A DNA stretch of 64,000 bases from Rhopalosiphum padi (taxonomy: Eukaryota > Arthropoda > Insecta > Hemiptera > Aphididae), in the NCBI RefSeq assembly GCF_020882245.1, contig NC_083600.1, forward strand, positions 14,446,001-14,510,000. Direction: 5' to 3'. Shown here in pieces: positions 49,501 to 60,893 of this stretch; the first letter of the stretch is position 1, and every line of letters starts with the position of its first letter. Under the pieces are notes generated by a model. It was not told the DNA's origin. It searched no databases and saw nothing but the letters and a program-made list of their open reading frames with translations. The position numbers and the translations under genes were made by a program.

Positions 49501-52500
49501 GAAATTATCTGTCGTTTTTGGACACTGAAGTTTCAATTAACGTTGGACTGTCGATCGTTTTTTTAAATTTTAACATTAATGTTTTTTTTATTTATTTTAT
49601 ATGTTTTAAAATCACAATATAACTCATTAAAACAACTTAAAAATTTAAATATTTAAAAAAAGTCTTTCATTAGATTCGCATCATCGAAAATCTTACAATA
49701 TTATAAATTGCAAATTTGCAGTACGTCTACTTAACTTTTGGTTACGAAAAGAAAAATGCGAAGAACTGTTTTCGTTATTGCTATTTGTATCTGGCAGAGA
49801 TAGCAGGTGTGGGTATCTTAACTAAAATGTAATGTATAATACATTAATAGTTAATACTCTTATATAGTTATATATTTAAACGTTTTCTGTATTATGGTTT
49901 AAATTTACTTCCTCAAATACATCCAACAATTCACGCCCTCCAGGCTCCATCCATCAATACATATCGCATGTTACTACTGTCCCCACCTCAGTGTGTGGAG
50001 AAGAAATTATTAATCTATCAACGTTTAACTACATATACTATATGACCGAACATGTGTTATATAATATCGAGAATTGTTTATTCGAAATCGTATTACATTT
50101 TAGTATTTTACGAACATGGAGACGTCGCGCCGTATTTATGATACGCTCGTTTAATATCGTCGTGGTGCAACTTATAGCCTAGCCTGAAATTTTAGGGTTT
50201 TCTTCTAACTCTTACCAGTCTTACCTATATATACGACTCGTTATTTACATTTAATGCGTTTTCATCTTGTGTATTAACGGACGATAAGGATCTTATAATG
50301 TTAAGTTTTCGTATATTTATAAATAATCAATAACTATGCGAGTACAATATGTACTCGTATCACACCTGTACTTACGATTCTGTTTTCGTTAATCGCGACA
50401 TGTGTAGTATTCTTCAAGTATTTCCCTTCGTAAACAAACAAAAATACCGAGGTGGAAGTTTGCATGGTTGCATATTTGAGCATGTGCTGCCTATATAAAA
50501 TATAATATACCTGCTTTTATTATGTATTATAATACAAAAACCAGTATAGTATTTACAACGCTTTTCGCCTTTTCTTGCTTATTAGTTATTTATTTATTGT
50601 ATAATATATTAGGCTATATTTTCATATGCATTTCTGAAAAAAAGTTATTGAATGGACCTATCACAAAATCATCACTTGTATGGTATATCTTACATAATTT
50701 ATAATTGACCTAATTGGTCTTAATTATCCATTAAAATGTGTGTTTTTAGTTTTGAGTATAAAATATCTAACCACTTATATTTTAGTTATAATAATGTAGG
50801 TTAAACTCGTAAATACATTTTACGCTTAATTAAATATATAATGTACATTATCATGGCACAGTCTATATACATTATTTATTCTATTTTGTGTTCTAATATT
50901 TCGAAGTGTCTAATTTTCTTAATTAATTTACAATTTAACATAACTCTGCAGATTTAATAAAAACGTACGCAAGTATGTTATGAAATAATAAGAAAGGTAC
51001 GCTGAAAAATTAGTTTAATAATATACCTACAAATGTACCTCTCGATGTCTTAATTTTAAGTATATAGTACATAATTTGTTAAGTTTATTTTGTTAACATT
51101 TATAAATAAAATGCATGTATACCTATTATTATTAATTTTAATGTTTATGTCCCGAATGCATGCGTATTGGTCTCACCTGAACCCGATCAAACAGTAAGTG
51201 CACTTTATCCAACAGGTGGCGGTACTCGAGTTTGGGCCAAGGCGATTCATATCCACACCAAGTTTCTAATAATAATAATATATTGATACAAAACTAATAT
51301 TTTTACCGAATGTTTAATATTTATTGTATTTTACTTGTCTAATATTTCTATTTCCAGTCACATTAATTTCAAATTCACTAAAATGTCAATTGATATTTTT
51401 TAATACTTTAATATACGGTTACGTGCTGTACAAATTGATCATACACGCAGAATATTTTCGCTATTGTTTTTTCTCAATATCAGTTTTAAACTAAGTCATG
51501 TGGTTTTTCTGTTTTGTTTTATTCGTTAATCAATGAGTACCTATATGGTGATAAATTAAAAAAAAAATGTGGCTGCTTAACTATTTTGTAGTTTGTTAAA
51601 CCAAGGCTTCACACCTATAATGATTCATTTAGGTGTAAAGCCTTGAATTAAACAATGTTTTACATTGGCTGTATAAAACGGTACGATTGTAATAAATACA
51701 GACGATCATAGAAAAAACAACGATAATTACACAGTTATTTAACGTAAACATTTACTATATTATACTGTCGTAAGACCTTGTAAAACATTAATGTTAACTT
51801 TTCTGCGTGTATGATTTTCTGGTTAAATCTATATATTTTCTTGTTTAATTTCCATTTCTTGTTTTTATTTAATTTAATTTTCTATTAAACGCGTATAATT
51901 AAAAATTCAATGAGTGTCGATTCAAGCTAATCCGTACGTTGATTGATTGTTTAGGCATGAAATCTGGTGAAATGACGCCGAATCGACCCATGAGTTCCAT
52001 GAGTCAGTCAAGCACTGGACCTTTGCCAACGCAACCGAGGTCCAGGCCCGTAGCTACGCCTCGCAAACCGCGACCAATCAGTATAGCCGTGACCGGCGTC
52101 ACATCCGATCAACCTGTTAAGTCTCCGGCTACGGGCGAAAGACCGCCACTGCCCAAAGTGAATGTTACCAAAAAGTCGATTACTCCTAAAGTGGAAACAA
52201 AAAAATTCCCCAACGACAATACAAAACTGCAGTCGACAACTGTCAAGGTATAATAGTGACGTTTATTTTATTCATTTGCTGTGCCAATAAAATTTATGAT
52301 ATAGTAATAGTTTTTCTAATTTTTATCCCCCCCCTCAAAAAAAAAAAAAAAATTAATTTGTTTATAATATTATAATTTAATTTTATACATATAGAGTGTT
52401 GTTTGTAATATATTACTGTATTCGATAATATATTAGTATTTTATATGATAATATATGCTTTATTTTTTGGTGATTTTTAGGAAAAAAATAAAAACGCAAA

Positions 52501-55500
52501 GAATTCTACTGAAACTCCCGATAACGTTGAATCTTCCGAGCAGCAGCACACCGTCGCGGTGGTATCTAAAGACGAAGACAGTCGTGAAAATTCAAACCAA
52601 GGGTCAGTGAACGACCTGGCCGAATGCGATATGACCGCTTCAATGTTGGCTACAAAACAGAAGATCTCGACTGAAGAAGAAGCCAAGGCCGCGTTGGCGG
52701 AACGCAGAAAACTAGCGCGTGAACAAGCAGAGAGAGACGCAGAGTTAGAAAGACAACGATTGGTATGTCTATCTAACGTTATAGTTTTACACATAAATAA
52801 TAATAATTTGATATGCTAGTAATTGATTAAATAAAACGTGGACATGTTATTTATTATATTGGTTTTCTTTCTATTCATGCATGACAGGAAGCCGAAAGAT
52901 TGGCCGAAGAAGAACGGTTACGTTGCGAAGAAGAAGAACAACGCCGACAAGAAGAAGAACAACTGCGAATGTTGGAAGAGGCTAGGAAATCCGAAGAGTT
53001 GCGGTTACAGTTAGCCATTGAAGAAACGAAAAAACGTGAAGAGGAAGAAAAAAAACGGAAAGAAGAAGAGCACAAGTTGAAATTAGAAAAAGAAGAAGCA
53101 GACCGCAAAGCGAAAGAAGAGGCTGAAAAGTAAGTCATTTAATACACAACTTTAACCCATAATGTTTATTATAGTGAAGTACATTATTATACTTGATTAT
53201 AATTATGTACCATGCTAATACACCAATAAGTCATTTGTTTCCAAGGGGCTGAGGCTTTATTAAGCTATTAAAATTGACGTATACACTTATCATAAGTTAA
53301 TATTTTATGTGTTAAAACATTTTAAAAATAATTACATTTTTCATCAACGTGTTGTATATTATATTATATTGCATTCGGTTGGCTAAACGCCAATATATTA
53401 TAATGATGGTATATTATAAGGCTCATATTATGCCCATATAAGGTTTGGTATCTCTGTCTCTCCCACGTAAATGCTAAATGTTGTTCAATTAAATACTCCA
53501 CTATAGCTATTGGAAAATTATTTTAGAAATAACCTTTATTATACTTTATAAAGCATTTTATTGCCTGTTAGCGGCATGTCAGAGATTTCTAAACTGTAAT
53601 TGAAAACTAAAAATGTATACCAGCTTAACGGTATAATTAAAAATGAATACCAAACTAATTAATAAAGCAAAAAGATGGTTTAAACTTTATTTTTCCCTAT
53701 CATAAACGGTATTATACTATTATTTTATAGATAATTGAAATTCCCTTTTTTTCAATCTACATTTAAAAAAAAAAAAATATTTTTACACTTTATTATATTT
53801 TGTACTTTTTATATACTTTTATAAATATTATATTTAGAATATAAAAATCGAATTTCAAATGAATAGTTATAAGTTTATAACATCAATACTTATAGCTTAG
53901 ATTAGTGTGAAGTATGAATATGATATAATAATATGACATTCGATTAGATACTCTGCGTGTTGTTTATGTTGGTTCGCTACTCGGCTCTTATTTTACTATT
54001 TTTTGTATATCAAAATTCTCAGAAATATATTCTGCTTCTAAATATGAAATTAAAAAAATATATTTCTAAAAACGTTACACATTTTCTGGAAAACAAGTGT
54101 TTATCTACTTTTAAAATGAACATTCTGTATTATACATTTTAGATTTCTTAAGTAATAGGTATTATTAATACTTAAACTTAACATGAATTTTTTCACAGGC
54201 TGAGACAAGAAATGGAAATCAAATTGAAAAAAGAGGAAGAAGACAGACAACTTAGACGTAAACGAGTCGAAGCTATTATGCTGCGGACTAGGAACCAAGG
54301 CAAAGGAAACGCGTCGACCAAAGTATGTATATTCTTATAACCATAGGTCTAATAGCCGTTTTATGTCGTCGATTTTTTTAAATAAAATAAATGTTTTCCA
54401 GGAAGAGACTGAATCTGCCGAGCAACAAGCCGGCGAGAATAAATCGGAAAAACCGTCGTCGGACCCGATGACGACTAGTCAAGGACCGGTATCTGAGACC
54501 GAAGCGATGCTGACCGCTGAGAGAGTTCATTCGTCGTCGTCAACGACGTCATCGGCATCGTCGCCGACATCACCGCCCGGCGAAGCGCTTTCTAACGGAT
54601 TGCTTCCGGTAGAAACTTCCGGTTCTAAACAAAACGGCCGTGCGGACAACTCAGCGGTGCATCAAAGCAACGGCTGCCTTCCTACAGCCAACGGTGGTAC
54701 AGTTTTCAACTCGGAAGTGTACGTATATATAACACAATTGTCTACCTAGCATGGCTGTTTAAGTAATTCTTAACGCTCACATAATATGATATTAATTATT
54801 TTGAACGAAACTTTTGTTTTTATATTAAATCTGGTAATAATTTGTTTTATTCTTAAGCAATTTAAAGTTTTGATAAGAAGAATGAAGTGACAAGGTGTTA
54901 TAATATTATATATAATATATTTGTGGTATACTGTGGGGTGTGCGCTATATTTTTCTTATCAAAAACTTTAAATGCTTACATACATTTTTTTTTTTAAATG
55001 ACTTATTATTTAAAAAGACATTTAAGTGAAATATTCTGCTTCAGGTTCAGAAATTAATAATATAAGTTAATATTACAAAATAATTGAATTACATCAAAAA
55101 ATAATGTTATGTCATAAGTACTTCAATATAATTATATACTTAAAATAATTGGTTTTTTGTTTGTTTTAACACTGTTTATTTTTCCTCCAGACAATTAAAC
55201 AACGTGACTAACAATCTGCTAGATTTATCGTTGGAACCCATTCCGTCTGACGCTCTGTCCACACAACAAATCATTGACATCGGCATGAAAAAGTGCATTC
55301 AAGACAATACCACGGAGTTTACCACGTACCAAGAAACTAATAGATCAGAACAACAAATCGTCAATGGTAAATATAATTATAAACTTTTGAAAGGATTTTA
55401 CACCCACATATGTTATCTTCATGTTACAAACATAAAGCATAGAAAAGTTACATTCAGTAAAACCAATTTTGTATTGTTGGCTTTAATATTAGAGTAATTT

Positions 55501-55869
55501 GATCTATTATCAAATATAAAGATAAGAACATTATCTATGCTCTCTTGTTGGTTATTTACTATATTTTAAGTTATAGGCATTTTTACAGTTAATATTTGAA
55601 ATACTCATGACTTGTTTAAATATTAAAATATTGTAAAAAACTAACAAGAAAACATAGATAATGTTCTTACATTTAAGTTTTATAATAGGTAATTACTTCT
55701 AACATTTAAGCTAAACACACAAAATTAAAACTACTCTTATATTTTGGTATAATATGTATTAGTAAGACGGAGACAACACATGCGAGTACTTAAGGCTCTA
55801 TTTTCATTATTTCTATTATAATAATGGTTTACTGATTACATTTTTATTTTTTCAGATCTACTATCTTAA
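43565..55869 (+). CDS. ens: Ensconsin / MAP7 microtubule-associated protein, 15 common coding exons
   Basis: Exons: 43565(or 43568)-43636, 44064(or 44067)-44132, 44862-44962, 45062-45229, 45325-45452, 45611-45759, 45884-45979, 48108-48503, 51955-52247, 52481-52762, 52888-53129, 54199-54322, 54402-54718, 55191-55366, 55856-55869. All phases agree; with the 20478 start the product is 888 residues. Residues about 61-190 form a charged coiled coil (REERLRLVREKHDEERQRK, RYREQKEEERRRRLDEMR) ending SSIVFAFGSSTPRML. This is the microtubule-binding region of the family. A Ser/Pro/Gly-rich linker follows (193-504). A second Glu/Arg-rich coiled coil, the kinesin-1-binding MAP7 domain, spans about 565-715 (ALAERRKLAREQAERDAEL ... 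RRKRVEAIMLRTR). The tail ends DLLS. Ensconsin recruits kinesin-1 to microtubules in neurons, muscle and oocytes. The second exon (66 bp) and seventh (96 bp) are frame-neutral and could be skipped. Confidence 0.93.
45980..48107 (+). other. Ensconsin intron with repeat debris
   Basis: AT-rich intron. A segment at about 47870-47955 (TTGCGCCTATGCTTGCACCT and nearby) looks like the end of a dispersed element. No exon supported. Confidence 0.45.
48504..51954 (+). other. Ensconsin intron with possible optional exons
   Basis: Mostly AT-rich. There are two acceptor-led short open segments in the required phase. One opens at 49944 (CCCTCCAG|GCTCC) with only weak donors. The other opens at 51216 (TTATCCAACAG|GTGGCGG) and reads about 23 codons to TGA. 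A 16-bp hairpin lies at 51602-51645. Confidence 0.4.
51602..51645. repeat. Intronic hairpin
   Basis: Arms CAAGGCTTCACACCTA (51602-51617) and TAGGTGTAAAGCCTTG (51630-51645) pair with one mismatch around a 12-base loop. Flanks TTAAAC / GAATTAAAC add partial pairing. It lies between ensconsin exons ending 48503 and starting 51955. Confidence 0.65.
55393..55794. mobile_element. MITE family 1, copy D, in the last ensconsin intron
   Basis: The left end TTTTACACCCACATATGTTA and right end AAGACGGAGACAACACATGC + GAGTACTTAA match the family termini. Inner arms include TTGGCTTTAATATTAGAGTA with TAAAGATAAGAACATTATCT on the left, and AGATAATGTTCTTACATTTA on the right. It fills most of the 488-base intron 55367-55855, so the intron is largely transposon. 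Confidence 0.75.
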
Positions 55870-58800
55870 TAAACACTAGAAGTGGCCGCGGTTGTTGTTA
55901 CATTGTTGTGGGTATTTGTATACTTGGCGGTAGATTGAAGTATTAAACACGAGTGCTACTTTTATTGTTATTTTATTATTTTTATCTAAATTATTAAGTA
56001 GTTAAAAAGAAAAACTGAAAAAAAAAAGTAAAATGTTCAATATTCAAATTATTATAATTATTTAGCCACGTCTAGACATACTACTACGACAAATATCCAT
56101 CATCTTCTATTTTACAATATTTTAAAAAATCCCTTCTTTTTAATACATTTTCGTTTTAATAAATATATAATAATAAAAATAATAATAATAATAGCTCTTA
56201 TCGTGTTAACTATAAACACATTTTAATATGTATTGTAATTATCACGTTTAATGTACATTAACAATAATACAAATCTTATGATGTATTAATTATTTAAAAT
56301 TTATATAACGACATGAGATTGCTTTGTCTTGAAAGAAATACCGTCTCAATGTATCTTGGGAATGAAACAATACGTTTAGCCAATGTCCTCTAAACAATTA
56401 ATGACAAGATCATCATAATAATCAATATGTGGGCTATGATACCGTATTGAGTGTATTGCGAGTAAGAACTGTCTGATTTGTTTACTATGTCTCATATATA
56501 TATTTTTAGAAATCTATCCCATAAACTGATTTTACTACTTTGCTTGTAAAATCCAACATTCATGTTTCATGTTTTATTATTTCAATATTTTTGAATATTT
56601 TTTTTACAAATTTTTAAACCAACATTAAATTGATTTTACTCTACTATTCATTTTGTTTTTGATGATGATGCTGTTATCAACCAATGGTCAATCTTAAGAA
56701 AGCAACCACTGTTGGTGGCTTGGATAGCTGTTGAGCGTGTTGATATTGTCAAAAAAATTTTATCTTAAACACACAAGATTTATTACTCCCCCATCAACCT
56801 CCCTGATCTCAAAAAAAAATATATTATTTAATAGACACCTATTTTCTATTTGTTTTCTTAATTAATCGTTACGAGTGATTTATTATTTTTCATACTCGAG
56901 TACTTAGTATGTTTTAATGTGATTATTGATTTATGGGTTTTCTTTTATTTCTTTAAATATTGTTCTATATCCGTGATTTATTATGTTTTCGGTCTGTATG
57001 CGTTGTCATTGTTAATAATACGTTACATAGATTATTATTGTCTTATATTTGGCCCAAGAAAAATCATTGTTTCCCAATAATTTAATGATCAGTAGTAGTA
57101 TGTGTATGCGTTGTATGACAATGTTGTATGGAAAGACAAAGCCATCTTGTATGTTTATTTTATTTTATTATTAATTTTTTTTTTTTTAATTATTAAAAAT
57201 AATAGTAACAAGGGAGAGTTCTATAAATACCTAAACTAAACGAACATGTTAATCATTGATTTTGTAAACTAAATAGCGATATTATTTTATACAACTAACA
57301 TTTTTAATTGTCGCTATTCAAAATAGTAATTGTTTTATTTTTATTATTATTTTTTAATTACTTTTTACTTTTTTTTATGTAAAAACAGTTTATAAATGTA
57401 ATTTTTATTTATAATTATCCCAATAGACTATTATTGAATTTTACATTTATTTTTCAGCCATTAATATTATATAAATATATATCTTCATTTATTTTTTAAA
57501 CTGAATTCATGTAAAACTTAGCAAAGTATTTTTTCTGTTTATTGTTAAAATTTATGTTCAATAAAAAGAAAAACGACTAAAGTAATATATATTATATATA
57601 TAATTTGTAACTTGTAAATTGTTTTTATTTTTTATGTTATTAGTTATAATAATATTATGTAAACCTAATTAAGAACTATCCAACTTGATGTTTTTAGTAA
57701 AAATAATATTATATATACCTACTCAAACTTAACAGTCTGTTATATTTATCGAAATTGTGTCAACAGGTATTTCAAAACAATATTTACATTTAAGTTTAAA
57801 TATTATTAAATTAAAAATTTTAAACACGGATCTAATAATCAAAACTAAGTATGCAATGAAATTAAAAAAAAAATTGACCTGCATTCCAAAGTATTGGTCT
57901 ATATTTAATTTTCAATACTTCATTCATCGCATGAACAAACTTTTTAAAGTAACTCTTTACCCGAAAAAGTCAACTATAAATTGTCCTACGGGTCATTGAT
58001 TATTAATGTTGATTAATATTCGAATAACATTTCAATGTGGAAACACAGGGGCTGCTTCTTTGGGTCAATACCGCCGTGTTAAAATAATTCAATTATTGTT
58101 CTTACAAAGACCACCATTTTTATGATTAAACAACTGTATGTTTGATACGAATTATACTCTTATTGGTAGAATAGATATAATGTTATATAGCAGACAAATA
58201 CAAATTACAAATTTAAGTTATTTGATGTAAATAACGATGTGTCAATACAATAATATATTTAAACTATAGAACATAATGCATCCTTTTTTAGAATCAACAA
58301 AACAATTAGTAATACTATCAACATTAATGGTATTATATCCGTTGCTGTGTATAAGTGGTAATTCAATAGTATTAAAAAAAGTATATTGAAATTTCTTCAA
58401 TAAAATAAATAAAGACCGTTGTTTTTTATGTTTAATAATGTTTAAAAAAAACCACTAGTACTTCTTTATTTATGTTTTTATTAAACATCATTAATTAATA
58501 AAATATTATTATGCGGAAATAGAGTTTTGAATGAGATACTAGTTAAAATTCAATAAAAGTTGATTAAATAAGTAGGTATAATTAAAATAGTTGAAACAAA
58601 TATTTATCGTTCAAAACATTGAAAACTAATCAAACGAGTCAATGTTTAAAATAAATATATCCAAATATTGATGATTATCGAACATAATTATTAAATATAA
58701 ATTTTTTTTTTTAACGTATTGATTAAAAATGATAGGTACCACGTTAAACATTATATTGTAAGAATTTATCATCTAAAATTATTTCTGTTACATTTTTATA

Positions 58801-60733
58801 CTTGGAAATATTCAATCAAAATAATATAATGCGTTATATAAAAAAAATAATGTCATACTGTAATATGTAAATTTTATTATGTTACTATCAAACGCTGCAA
58901 TCAAGTAAGTCCACGCACAATGATTCTGCTTCTTAAACCAATTTTTAACTCGATAAACAATGAATAAAGCAGCAATGGAAACAATCAGGAGTTATATGTA
59001 TATAAAATGATTAATTTACTTTACCTCAACACTATAATAGTTTTATAAAATGTTAAAATTATTTGTATTCAAACTTACTAGCTAGAAAAACTACCTGCGA
59101 GGAGTAGGGAGAATCCACGTTCTGGAGTTGCTACACTAACTGGACAACTAATGGAGTGCTACAGCATAGGAATTTTGTTTTTATATACATTATTAATCCA
59201 AATAAAAAGTAATCACATTTTGTGTAATAAACTTTAGTGATCACATTACAAGAAGGTCACTGCCAGAAGATTTAGTGTGGAAGCAGTCCACTGACCAAAA
59301 AAGGTGTAAAATAAAATAAATTTCTCTTATACCATGGAAAACAATATCAACAATTATTTGGAACCTTAACAATGTTTTTTTTTTTAATTTTACAACCAAT
59401 GCAATTTTGCCTTTAATAAAAAGTATACCATTATTTTTAAATTTTCATACTATTTTATCCCATTTAGTTTTCCAGATTAAAAAAAAATAAATAAATCTTA
59501 TAACTAATAACGTTAAGTGATTTTTACTTACTTACAGTTATTTTAACTACAATAATAATTATTTGTATCTTTAAATTCAGATGGTATTTCTTATTTATAT
59601 TAATTTTGTACACAATGTGCATTTATTATATTACAAGAATTTGAATGGTTCTATACTTTCCTACATTTTGGTTGATGAAAATATTGTTATAAATTAATAA
59701 TTATTAACGATGGGTATGCTTTGTTCGTATTCATTATAATAAATAATAGATCCTATAAGAGATGCAAAAATAATTAAAATGCAAACCTTTTAACTGAAAC
59801 CCTTATAAACAATTGATGTATTATTTATGTTTAACAAAAACCAACAGATTATTAAAGAAATTAGTAAAATTAATTGATGAAAATTCAATCCTTGCCAACA
59901 ATTATTTTTGATTATTTTAATTACTAAAATATTTAAAATTATTATTAGATGTATAATGTAGTATTAAATCATATAGGTATATTATTAATATAAATTTAAT
60001 AAAAATTAAGAAATGTTGACTACATATAATCTTTGTACATTTTAACCACCATTATTATATCATGCTTAACATTTGTCATAATGTAATAATAAAAATAATA
60101 ATCTCATTAACACTAACACCATTTATAATGTACGTATTCCTCAAAAATTTAATAAAAATGTAGATAACCTGTTTCCTTACTTTTTATATTTAGAAATTTG
60201 AATAGAATATTCATAAAATATAAATTTCCTAAATAATTATAGATCTATAAAATATTTCATTTAAATAAAGCAGTTAGTTGATTTTATTTCTTAACAAATG
60301 TAATTACAGTAACGTGGGTAGTATATGTTATCTAGGTATTCAATTTAAAATAAGATTATTATTTAATTATATTGTATTATTATTATGTATTTCAAAGTGA
60401 TTCAATTATATAAACCATTTTTATACTAAATACACATTATATAGCAAATAAATATATTTGCACAATATATAGAATTTTAATTACTTTTTGGGTACATCAT
60501 ATTGCCATATTATATTTTTTAAATTATATTTCCATTGAGACTCAATAGTTGTAATTCTATAGATTTTTAAAAACTAGTATGGTAGTAGACAAAGTTATTA
60601 AAAGTAAACCATTTAAAAAAAACTTCATAAATCCATGTACAATGACCAATTCAAAATAGAATTGAACACTACAAAAATATCACAGATAAATGTAAAAAAA
60701 AATAAAAACATATAATTGAATAGTAAAATTATT
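55870..60733. other. Ensconsin 3'UTR and convergent intergenic region
   Basis: No coding exon supported; the frame at 57757-57999 is low-complexity. The first 1.7 kb is plausibly 3'UTR. AATAAA hexamers occur at 55868-55873 (overlapping the stop codon) and about 57559, the latter being a better candidate for a long 3'UTR. The remainder is AT-rich with a transposase-like scrap at 59085-59165. Confidence 0.4.
59085..59165 (-). pseudogene. Scrap resembling a hAT/ZMYM1-type transposase C-terminus
   Basis: The minus strand reads SCPVSVATPERGFSLLLAG. This resembles the 'LPVS.ATPERSFS.LR' motif of the C-terminal dimerisation region in domesticated and mobile hAT-type transposases. The frame is short, with a stop on each side, so it is a dead fragment at best. 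Confidence 0.35.
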
Positions 60734-60743
60734 TTTATTTATT
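60734..60743 (-). terminator. Polyubiquitin poly(A) signal
   Basis: Two overlapping minus-strand AATAAA hexamers (TTTATTTATT on the plus strand), about 150 bases beyond the stop codon. Confidence 0.55.
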
Positions 60744-60893
60744 GACTTTCATATTTCATGTTGTGTTATAATAGAAGTGATGAAACTGCAATAAAAAAAA
60801 AAAAAAATGCTTTGGCATTAGGAATATTTAAAATTTTGAAAACAGTTTTGGTTCACATTTTGAATAAACTAGAATGATTAAATCAAGTTAAAA

